Shown here: in pieces, positions 8,510 through 15,897 of the stretch
Layout of the letters: each line of letters opens with the position of its first letter
How positions within the stretch are numbered: position 1 is the first letter of the stretch
The notes under the pieces: generated by a model
What the model was told of the DNA's origin: nothing
Database searches by the model: none
Seen by the model: only the letters and a program-made list of their open reading frames with translations
Translations under genes and position numbers: made by a program
Source of the DNA: Allokutzneria sp. A3M-2-11 16
Lineage (GTDB): Bacteria; Actinomycetota; Actinomycetes; Mycobacteriales; Pseudonocardiaceae
NCBI RefSeq assembly: GCF_024213555.1
Contig: NZ_JANAVO010000010.1
Span: 1-64,000 of the forward strand
Reading direction: 5' to 3'
Length of the DNA stretch: 64,000 nucleotides

Positions 8510-8709
8510 TGGCTGACTTCCTCGACGTGGCCGACGACCTGGTGCGGCGTTCGGGGGTGGTGGTGGACCGCCGCAAGGGCTCGCCCCACCCCCGCTTCCC
8601 GCTCGCGGGGCCGGACGTGTTCACCTGGGTGTACAGCGGGTTACTTTCGAGTAGAACTCGTATTAACGCCTTAAAAGTGACCTGTTTTACATTTCGCCGA
8701 GACGGTTAA
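8509..8709 (+). pseudogene. Truncated 66-residue ORF, possible inorganic-pyrophosphatase-like remnant
   Basis: Starts in a TGATG overlap with the reductase. The first 30 residues (MADFLDVADDLVRRSGVVVD, then RRKGSPHPRFP) resemble the start of actinobacterial proteins related to inorganic pyrophosphatase. From about 8637 the DNA becomes AT-rich and the protein turns into an unrelated tail ending at 8709. The simplest reading is a gene broken by an insertion or deletion at about 8640. Alternatively it is a small genuine protein of unknown function. Confidence 0.45.
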
Positions 8710-8825
8710 TCAAAAGCAGATCAAGTGTTATCAAGCGAAGGTCAAGGTTGCTTGACGCTGCTCTCGATTCCTGTCACCTTTTGTGCGTCGAACGCAATGG
8801 GGGGCGGAAAAGAGGAGTGAGAACA

Positions 8826-9062
8826 ATGGGTAGCCACCAGTCGAACATGAACCCGGCGCGCGTTTCCCGGCAGGGCGCGAGTTGTCGGTCCCAATGCGAG
8901 AACGCGAGCTGTTTCCTCGCGTGCGTCGCCGCCAAGACCCGCGAGCAGGGCAACCCCTGGTTCACCAGTGGGGTCGTCACTTCCCCCAGGTCCCGCCGCC
9001 CGCTCGCGCCCGAGCCCGCCTCGCGCCGCCCCCGCGCCGCCGCCTGGCCGACCGCCTTCTGA
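8826..9062 (+). CDS. Small hypothetical Cys-containing protein
   Basis: A 78-residue ORF with ATG at 8826 and a purine-rich AGAGGAG ribosome-binding site 8-14 nt upstream. It has three closely spaced cysteines and a fourth (CRSQCENASCFLACV near residues 20-34), then a Pro/Arg-rich tail. No signal peptide or known domain is seen. An upstream AT-rich stretch (8640-8760) and a good terminator at 9084-9125 frame it as an independent transcription unit. It could instead be a non-coding or leader transcript, since the tail is of low complexity. Confidence 0.45.
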   Translation: MGSHQSNMNPARVSRQGASCRSQCENASCFLACVAAKTREQGNPWFTSGVVTSPRSRRPLAPEPASRRPRAAAWPTAF

Positions 9063-9083
9063 CGGAACCCCCGCTCGTTGCCC

Positions 9084-9125
9084 GAGCCCCTCCGCCACCG
9101 ATGCGCGGACGGGGCTCTTGTTTTG
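9084..9125 (+). terminator. Rho-independent terminator
   Basis: GAGCCCC at 9084-9090 pairs with GGGGCTC at 9111-9117, extended by TCCGC with GCGGA and a one-base bulge, and followed by TTGTTTTG. It lies 22 bp after the small ORF at 8826-9062. Confidence 0.8.
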
Positions 9126-9212
9126 TCTGAACCGAAATGAAATCGCTCTCGCTAGATCATCCGGAATAGGGCAACGTTTGCGCGGCGTAGCCCGCGTCAC
9201 ATTGTTCGACTG

Positions 9213-12200
9213 TCACTCTTTCGAGGAATGAACACCCGGCCACGAAGTGGTATTGGCCAGCAGGCCGAGCATCCCGGAGATCAACCTCATCTGGTCCACG
9301 GTGCGGATGTCGGCCTCCAGCAGCCGCGGCGAGCACACGAGGACCGCCACCGCCTGGGCGCGGGAAAGCGCCACGTTCAACCGATTGCGGGACAACAGGA
9401 ACTCCAGCCCGCGCGGGAGGTCCACCGCCGTCGACGAGGTCATCGTCGCGATCACCACCGGCGCTTCCTGACCTTGGAAGCGGTCCACCGTCCCCACCCG
9501 CACGTCACCGAGCCCCGCCGCCTCCAGCTCCCGGCGCACCACGCGGACCTGGAGGTTGTACGGCGCCACCACCATGACGTCGGCCGCGGTCAGCGGGCGC
9601 GGCTCGCCGTCGGTCCACGTTCGACCGACGACGTCGGCCGCGATCGCCGCCACGGCGCGCGCCTCCTCGACCGAACTGGTGATGTTGTCGCGGTGGTCCA
9701 CCGGGTGCAGGTGCAGCCCGGCCGGGACACCGGCCAGCGCGCGGGCCGCCGCGGACGGGTGGGCGTGCAGTCGGCCCGCGTAGGACAGCTCCGACACCGG
9801 GCGGCAGACCTCGGGGTGCATGCGGCGGGACTGGTCCAGGAAGTAGCCGAGCCCCGGCGGGATCACGTCGGCTTCCCCGATCAGGTGCCCCAGCGCCGAG
9901 GCGTCCGCCCCCGCCGGGTGCGTGCCCTGGACGACCTGGGGCAGCTGCTGCGGATCGCCGAGCAGGACCAGGTTGCGGGCGCACATCGACACCGCGAGCG
10001 CGTCGGCCAGCGCGAACTGCCCCGCCTCGTCGATGATCAGCACGTCGAAGGGGTCGGCGCGCAGTGCCGAGTTCGCGAACGTCCACGCGGTCCCGCCGAC
10101 CAGGTGGCCGCCCGGGTGATCGGCCCGCCAGCTCGCCAGCGCGGCGGTGCTCTTCGGTTGCTCCCAAGGGTTCGCCGGATCGGCCGCCTTCTTCGGGCGC
10201 TTCGCCGAGGGCACCGCGGCACCCGTCCGCCGCACCGCGCCGAGCACGTTCTCCACCGCCTTGTGGCTGGTGGAGGTCACCGCGACCTTCTTGCCGTTGC
10301 CGACCAGGTGCGCGATGAGCCGCCCGGCGAGGTACGTCTTGCCCGCGCCGGGTGGCCCCTGCACCGCCAGCACCGAGTTCTCCAGCAGGTCCACCGCGCC
10401 GATCACGGTCTCGACGAGGTCGGGACCGGGCGGGGGCAGCGGCCGTCCTCCGCGCAGCCTCGGCGTGCGGCTCAGGAGGTCCACGCCCGGGTGCGCGGGG
10501 AGCAGCGGGAGGAGTTCCACGACCTGCTCCGCGAGCTCGGCCACCGCCTCGTCCTTGGGGCTCGGCCGGACCGGGCTCCCCGGCAGCACCGCGACGGGCA
10601 CGGCGCGCTGATCGAGATCGGTCGGCTGGGCGCTCTCCTGGAGGACCAGGGTGTCCGAGCCCGCCTCCTGCACCTCCGCGTCGCGCGTCCACCCCTGGTA
10701 GAGCAGGCGCACCTTGTCGCCGACGGTGAACGGGTGCGGGCGCTCGGGATCGCAGGAGGCGCGCACCAGCCGCTTCGCGGTCCTGATCCGCCCGGACGGC
10801 ATCGTCCAGTCCGCCACCGCCACGGAGATCGGCACCGCGCACTTGCTGTCGGACTCCAGGTCCGGCACGGGCGCGGCGACCTGGCGGAAGAAGTCCCACC
10901 ACGCCGGGTTGGTCTCCCTGCGGTGGTAGCCGACCGCCGCCGCGAGCAGCCCCCGGGCGCGCTCGTCGTCGCTGGCCAGCGCGGGATTGTCCGGGAGATC
11001 CTCGACCAGCGGTTCGACGATGGCCGCGAGCCGCGCCGCGCGCTCCGCTCGACGGGCCGCCGCCTGCTCGTCGTTGGCCGACTCGATCGCGGCGTCCAAA
11101 GAGGACAGTTCGATGGCGCGCGCGGGCTCGATCCCCGCTCCTTCCCTTACCCGCAACAGGAATTCGTACAACCGGTGCGTGGACACGCAGTCGTACTCGT
11201 TGTAGTCGCTGATCGCCGCGAGCACCGACGCGGCCCGCTCCGGCTCGTGTTCCAACAGCGACAGGTAGTCCTCGTACGCCTCGATGCTCGACGCCGCGGT
11301 CTGCACGTCGCCCGCCCGCGAGGTCGGCATGTACAGCGGCTCCAGGTACTTGATCGAGTACGACCGCTGCGAAACCCGCAATGCCTTGCGCACCACGGCG
11401 TACAGGTCGACCAGCGCGCCAGCGCGGAGCAGCTCGTCGACCTCGTCCTCGCGCGTGGAATGCAGTGCTGCCAAGCGTTTCAGCGCCGAAGTCTCGTATG
11501 GGGCGTAGTGGTAGACGTGCGCGCCCGGGTGCTCGGCCAAGCGCTCGCGGGCGAAGTCGACGAAGTCCTCGAACGCCTTCTTCTCCTGCGCCCGGGTGTG
11601 CGCCCAGAACGGGGTGAAGTCCTCGTCGGCGCCGGTCACCGCGCCGAACAGGTACTCCAAGCCCGTGCCGCCCAGCGCGTACGGATCGCCTTCCATGTCG
11701 AAGAAGACGTCACCGGGGCTCGGCGCGGGCAGCTCCGCCAACGCGTCCGGCGAGACGATCTCGTAGGTGACCTCGCCGACCGGGTCGTCCTCGGTGCGCG
11801 TCGCGTCCTGCCGGATCTGGATCGTGGCCTGCGCGCGCAGCCCGGTGAACGTCGCGATGGACAATGTGGACGGTCGGTCCTCCGGCGTCGCGGTGGCCAA
11901 CGCGTCGATCGTGTCGATCCCGGCGGTGACGAGCTTGCGCCGCTGATCGGTGCGCATCCCGGCCACCAGGGAGAGGTCGCGGGCCTCGGTGCGCCCGGCC
12001 TCGCAGTGCTTGGCGAAGCGGCAGGAGGCGCACGCGGGCCGCTCGTCCGCCCACAGCCGCTCCGGCAGCTCCACCGGCTTGGCCAGGCACTCGCGCAACC
12101 GCGACCGCAGATGTGTCAGCAGCGGCAGGAAATCCGCCACCCGCAAGGTGTGCTGCGTGCCGTCGCCCAACATGAGGTGCATGTCCGGCCCGGCCGGATG

Positions 12201-12674
12201 CCCCGCCCGCGCGAGCGCGTCCGCGTAGGCGGTCAGCTGGAGCACCGCGGCCGGGCGGGCGTGCCGGGCGAGCTTCGCGTCGTAGGGCTCGTACTCACCG
12301 GTGCTGGTCAGTACCAGGAAGTCGGCGTGGCCGTAGAAGCCGTCGTCGTAGAACACCGGCTGGTACACCACGAGCGCGCCCGCCTTCAGCGCGTCCCGGG
12401 TCTCCTCGGCCGCCTTGGCCAGCGCGCCCGGCGTCGGAGCGGGCTGGTCGATCTCCACGACCCCGGCACCGTGGCGGGCGCGAAAACGTTGCAGCACCGC
12501 CTGTTCGTGCGCGAGCCCGTGCTTGGCGACCAGTTGCGCCCCACCCGGGTCCGGCCGCGGCGCCCCGCGCACGCCCGTCGCGAGCGCGTGGGCGAGCAGG
12601 CTCCGGTGATCGCACTCCATCAGGTCGACCAGGTCGGTCGGGGAGAGGACGAGGCCGTCGGCTGTGCTGAGCAT
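9213..12674 (-). CDS. TM0106-family RecB-like nuclease fused to SF1 helicase
   Basis: 1153 residues from the ATG at 12674; a longer frame reaches 12914 but its first 80 residues are atypical. The N-terminal Cas4/RecB-like nuclease has a GHADFLV and YEPYDAKLA metal-binding signature and iron-sulphur cysteines (CD near residue 21; CASCRFAKHC near 225). A central DnaQ/RNase H-like segment starts FFDMEGDP. The C-terminal SF1 helicase has Walker A GPPGAGKTY, DEAGQ, LLGDPQQLPQ, VDRFQGQEAP and SRNRLNVALSRA. The architecture matches TM0106-type proteins thought to process DNA ends in repair. It is monocistronic. Confidence 0.88.
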   Translation of the reverse strand: MLSTADGLVLSPTDLVDLMECDHRSLLAHALATGVRGAPRPDPGGAQLVAKHGLAHEQAVLQRFRARHGAGVVEIDQPAPTPGALAKAAEETRDALKAGALVVYQPVFYDDGFYGHADFLVLTSTGEYEPYDAKLARHARPAAVLQLTAYADALARAGHPAGPDMHLMLGDGTQHTLRVADFLPLLTHLRSRLRECLAKPVELPERLWADERPACASCRFAKHCEAGRTEARDLSLVAGMRTDQRRKLVTAGIDTIDALATATPEDRPSTLSIATFTGLRAQATIQIRQDATRTEDDPVGEVTYEIVSPDALAELPAPSPGDVFFDMEGDPYALGGTGLEYLFGAVTGADEDFTPFWAHTRAQEKKAFEDFVDFARERLAEHPGAHVYHYAPYETSALKRLAALHSTREDEVDELLRAGALVDLYAVVRKALRVSQRSYSIKYLEPLYMPTSRAGDVQTAASSIEAYEDYLSLLEHEPERAASVLAAISDYNEYDCVSTHRLYEFLLRVREGAGIEPARAIELSSLDAAIESANDEQAAARRAERAARLAAIVEPLVEDLPDNPALASDDERARGLLAAAVGYHRRETNPAWWDFFRQVAAPVPDLESDSKCAVPISVAVADWTMPSGRIRTAKRLVRASCDPERPHPFTVGDKVRLLYQGWTRDAEVQEAGSDTLVLQESAQPTDLDQRAVPVAVLPGSPVRPSPKDEAVAELAEQVVELLPLLPAHPGVDLLSRTPRLRGGRPLPPPGPDLVETVIGAVDLLENSVLAVQGPPGAGKTYLAGRLIAHLVGNGKKVAVTSTSHKAVENVLGAVRRTGAAVPSAKRPKKAADPANPWEQPKSTAALASWRADHPGGHLVGGTAWTFANSALRADPFDVLIIDEAGQFALADALAVSMCARNLVLLGDPQQLPQVVQGTHPAGADASALGHLIGEADVIPPGLGYFLDQSRRMHPEVCRPVSELSYAGRLHAHPSAAARALAGVPAGLHLHPVDHRDNITSSVEEARAVAAIAADVVGRTWTDGEPRPLTAADVMVVAPYNLQVRVVRRELEAAGLGDVRVGTVDRFQGQEAPVVIATMTSSTAVDLPRGLEFLLSRNRLNVALSRAQAVAVLVCSPRLLEADIRTVDQMRLISGMLGLLANTTSWPGVHSSKE

Positions 12675-13102
12675 CGCGAGCAGTCTGCCCCGCGGCGCCG
12701 ACTGCCCGCTCAGCGGGCACCGGTGAACGCTTTCCGGAGAGAAGGGTGCGAGGGGGCGAATCCCGCCCGTCCACGTTCGCCCGTTCGCTGCTGTCACGCC
12801 CGCGCCGCTCGCCGGTAGCGTGGTCATCTTCGCCAGGGGAAACCGTTCCGCACACGGGATTGGGGTACTGGCCGACACGTGCGGCCGGTGCGCTGGACAC
12901 TGTTCACTGGGCACTGTTCATGGGGCCACTCGGCACCGGTAAGGGCACACGCGACCGCTTCGCCTCGGAGCGGGTCCTTGCCGACCGGTGAGGCCCGGCC
13001 AGGGGCCCTGACCCGGCCGCGTTCCGCGCTCGCGGCCGGGTCAGGGTGCCGCCTCTCTGCTTTAGTGCGTTGCGGGGTGCGCACAGCAAAGGGGTGGGGA
13101 CA
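12675..13102. other. Intergenic region, 428 bp
   Basis: Promoter space between the divergent nuclease-helicase and the gene at 13103. It contains an imperfect direct repeat of CACTGTTCACTGGG and CACTGTTCATGGG (about 12898-12925), a 23-codon ATG frame at 12920-12991 that I do not support as a gene, and the strong hairpin listed separately. No convincing -35/-10 pair was found. Confidence 0.6.
13006..13046. other. Perfect 16-bp hairpin upstream of 13103
   Basis: CCCTGACCCGGCCGCG at 13006-13021 pairs perfectly with 13031-13046 across a 9-nt loop. No U-run follows on either strand. It could be a terminator for upstream read-through or a structured leader for the downstream gene pair, whose start is 57 bp away. 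Confidence 0.75.
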
Positions 13103-13504
13103 GTGGCGGGGACAAATCCTGAACGGGGCCGACCCGGCTATGAACCTGTGGGGATTCCGCAGGTCAGCGTCGGCGGAGTGGGTGAGTCCGGCGGCTACAC
13201 CGTCGACCTGGACGGCGCCCCACGATTGCTCCAGGCCTTGCGCGAAGCGCGCGCCAAGCTCGCCGAACTCAGCGACCTTCACAAGGATCTCAGGTATGTG
13301 CCTATGCCTGACGGAGATCCGTACAGCATCGCCGCTTGCGACGTGATCATGCGGAGGCTGGGTGATGAGCCAGGTGGCTACGCTTGGGCGAACAAGGCGG
13401 GGATCGCGCAGCTGGACACGTTGATCGAGAAGCTGGAGACGTCGCCGAAGATCTACCGGGACGCCGAAGAACGCAACCGTCGCAAGTTCGGCCGGGGGGT
13501 GTGA
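13103..13504 (+). CDS. Hypothetical helical protein paired with DUF3558 lipoprotein
   Basis: 133 residues from the GTG at 13103, preceded by GGGGTGGGGA; the frame runs upstream to 13046 without support. The sequence is largely alpha-helical (residues 35-60 and 90-120) with a Gly-rich N-terminus, a size and layout like small ESX-associated proteins, but no WXG motif is present and I do not assign it. It overlaps the downstream lipoprotein gene by one base (TGATG), so the two are co-translated and probably act together at the cell envelope. Confidence 0.7.
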   Translation: MAGTNPERGRPGYEPVGIPQVSVGGVGESGGYTVDLDGAPRLLQALREARAKLAELSDLHKDLRYVPMPDGDPYSIAACDVIMRRLGDEPGGYAWANKAGIAQLDTLIEKLETSPKIYRDAEERNRRKFGRGV

Positions 13505-14082
13505 TGCGGCGCTGGGCGATCTGCTCCGTGCTGGTTCTGGCCGGATGCGCTCCGGTCACCGCCGGGGAGCCGACGGAAGTGGTCAGAGGTCCCGACAGCA
13601 CGGTTCCGCCGCCGATCACTCAGCCCACGTTGTCGTTCGAGAAGTTCCTCGCCAAGCCCTGTGATCTCCTTTCGCGTGAGCAGTTGGCGTCGATCGGCAT
13701 CACCACGGACCCAGGTAAGGCGACCACGGAGGTCATCGGTCCCAGATGCAGATGGGAAGCTGACAAGTCGATGGACACCGGTATCTCGGTGACCCTGATG
13801 ACCTACTCCGACGGGTTGGACTCGGCGTACCACCGGCGCGATCTCGGCTACTTCAAGGAGACCGCGATCGGTGGCTATCCGGCGGTCAACACCGACAACG
13901 CGAAGCCGGTTGGGCGGACAACGCCGATCGGTTCATGTGACACGGCGGTGGGGATCGCCAAGTCGGTCGCCTTCAGGGCAGGAGTGATCGCGCACAAGCC
14001 GAACCCGGACTACGAGCAGCCGTGCACGGCGTCGGACCGGGTGGCGTCGTGGGTGTTGGAGAAGCTGAAAACGGGGACCTGA
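13504..14082 (+). CDS. DUF3558 family lipoprotein
   Basis: 192 residues with a lipoprotein signal, LVLAGC giving the acylated Cys near residue 15, then a Thr/Pro-rich linker. The DUF3558 fold follows: PCDLLSREQLASIGI, a conserved Cys in GPRCRWE, and paired cysteines in the C-terminal half (IGSCDTAVGIA and EQPCTASDR). DUF3558 lipoproteins are numerous in Pseudonocardiaceae and have no established function. Translationally coupled to the helical protein upstream. Confidence 0.85.
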   Translation: MRRWAICSVLVLAGCAPVTAGEPTEVVRGPDSTVPPPITQPTLSFEKFLAKPCDLLSREQLASIGITTDPGKATTEVIGPRCRWEADKSMDTGISVTLMTYSDGLDSAYHRRDLGYFKETAIGGYPAVNTDNAKPVGRTTPIGSCDTAVGIAKSVAFRAGVIAHKPNPDYEQPCTASDRVASWVLEKLKTGT

Positions 14083-14112
14083 GCGGGGGCGCAGCACCTA
14101 GGGTAGGCGACT

Positions 14113-15897
14113 GTGAACCGCACCTTTCAAGTCGACCTGCGCGGCGTCGTTGACCTGCTCAGCCACCACCTCTACTCCAGCCCCCGCGTCTACCTGCGGG
14201 AACTGCTGCAGAACGCGGTCGACGCGGTCACTGCCCGGCGCGCGGCCGACGAGGCGGCCCCGGCGGAGATCGCCGTGCGGGTCACCGGCCGGACCCTGAC
14301 GGTCACCGACTCGGGCATCGGCCTGACCGAGGAGCAGGTGCACGAGCTGCTGGCGACGATCGGCCGCAGTTCCAAGCGCGACGAGCTCGGTTTCGCCCGG
14401 CACGAGTTCCTCGGCCAGTTCGGGATCGGCCTGCTGTCGGCGTTCCTCGTCGCGGACGAGGTCCACGTGCTCACCCGTTCCGTCGAGGGCGGGCAGGCCG
14501 TGGAGTGGATCGGCCGCGCGGACGGCACCTACCGGATCGGCCCGGCCGAGCGCGAGCTGCCGGGGACCACGGTGGAGCTGACGGCGCGGGAAGGCGCCGA
14601 GCAGTGGTTCGCCGAGGAGACCGTCACGGACCTGTGCGCGCTCTTCGGATCGCTGCTGCCGTTCACGGTCACGGTGCAGGGCAAGGCGATCAGCGGTGCG
14701 GGAACCCCGTGGCGCAAGGACGATCGCGCTCCGGGGCAGCGCATGGCCGATCTTGTCGGCTACGCGCAGGACGTCCTCGGTTTCACGCCGTTCGACGTGA
14801 TCGACCTGAACGTGCCCGAGGCGGGGCTGACCGGTGTCGCGTACGTGCTGCCATTCCCGGCGAATCCGGCCGAGCACGCCGGGCACCGCGTGTACCTCAA
14901 GCGGATGCTGCTGACGGAGAGCGCGGACAGCCTTCTGCCGGGCTGGGCGTTCTTCGCGCGCTGCGTGGTCGACGCGGGGGAGCTGCGGCCCACCGCGAGC
15001 CGTGAAGCGCTCTACGCCGACGGGCTGCTGGACTCGACGCGGGAAGCGCTGGGCGAGCACCTGCGCGGCTGGCTGGTCGGCTTGGCGCGCACCGATCCCG
15101 CACGGCTGGGCCGTTTCCTGGAGATCCACCACCTCGGGGTGAAGGCGCTCGCGCTGCACGACGAGGAGATGCTGCGGCTGGTCGAGCAGTGGATGCCGAT
15201 GGAGACCAACGTCGGCCGGATGACGCTCGCGGACTTCCGCGCCCGCCACGGGGATGTGCGCTACACGCTGACCACCGACGACTTCCGCCAGATGGCCGCG
15301 GTCGCCGCCGCGCAGGGCCTCGCCGTGGTCAACGGCGGCTACACCTACGACTCCGAGATCATCGCCAGGCTGCCGCTGATCGACCCGGAGCAGTCGGTGC
15401 GGCGCCTGGAGCCGACGGACCTGATGACCCGCTTCGACTCGCTGCCGCCGGCGACCGAGCTGGAGCTGCGGCCGTTCCTCGCCGCGGCGCAGCGCGCCAT
15501 GGACCAGCTCGGCTGCGAGGTCGTGCTGCGGTCCTTCGAGCCCGCTTCGTTGCCGGTGCTGTACCTGGTGGACCGCTCCGCCGCGTTCCAGGCCGAGCTT
15601 CGGTCCACAAAGGACAGAGTGGACGAGCTGTGGGCCGGAGTGCTCGCCGCCTTCGACAAGCCCGCCGACGACCGCCCGCAGCTGGTGCTCAACCACCGCA
15701 ACGCACTCGTGCGCCGCGTGTGCTCGCTCCGCGAGCCGGAGAAGGTCGCCCTCGCCGTGGAATCCCTGTACGGCCAGGCGTTGCTGCTCGGGTACCACCC
15801 GATCCGCCCCGCCGACGCCGCCCTGCTGAACCGCTCTTTCCTTGGTCTCTTGGATGGCCTGCTGGACCAGACCATCCCCCTGGAGGATAAGCCGTGA
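14113..15897 (+). CDS. Hsp90 family chaperone (short HtpG-like)
   Basis: 594 residues, shorter than the about 625 of E. coli HtpG. The GHKL ATP-binding motifs are intact: Glu30 and Asn34 in ELLQNAVDA, DSGIG at 67-71, GQFGIG at 102-107. The middle domain is recognisable (YLKRMLLTES); the C-terminus ends in LDQTIPLEDKP with no eukaryotic MEEVD tail. The GTG start follows TAGGGT by 8 nt without a Shine-Dalgarno, suggesting leaderless mRNA. It overlaps the next gene by 4 bp, so chaperone and TPR protein are made together. Confidence 0.88.
   Translation: MNRTFQVDLRGVVDLLSHHLYSSPRVYLRELLQNAVDAVTARRAADEAAPAEIAVRVTGRTLTVTDSGIGLTEEQVHELLATIGRSSKRDELGFARHEFLGQFGIGLLSAFLVADEVHVLTRSVEGGQAVEWIGRADGTYRIGPAERELPGTTVELTAREGAEQWFAEETVTDLCALFGSLLPFTVTVQGKAISGAGTPWRKDDRAPGQRMADLVGYAQDVLGFTPFDVIDLNVPEAGLTGVAYVLPFPANPAEHAGHRVYLKRMLLTESADSLLPGWAFFARCVVDAGELRPTASREALYADGLLDSTREALGEHLRGWLVGLARTDPARLGRFLEIHHLGVKALALHDEEMLRLVEQWMPMETNVGRMTLADFRARHGDVRYTLTTDDFRQMAAVAAAQGLAVVNGGYTYDSEIIARLPLIDPEQSVRRLEPTDLMTRFDSLPPATELELRPFLAAAQRAMDQLGCEVVLRSFEPASLPVLYLVDRSAAFQAELRSTKDRVDELWAGVLAAFDKPADDRPQLVLNHRNALVRRVCSLREPEKVALAVESLYGQALLLGYHPIRPADAALLNRSFLGLLDGLLDQTIPLEDKP

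Noticed and set aside
9228-12818. 1196-residue plus-strand open frame
   Set aside because: Antisense shadow of the nuclease-helicase gene; composition is Arg/His/Gly-rich with no domains.
12920-12991. 23-codon ORF MGPLGTGKGTRDRF
   Set aside because: Looks P-loop-like but is too short, has no ribosome-binding site and no continuation.
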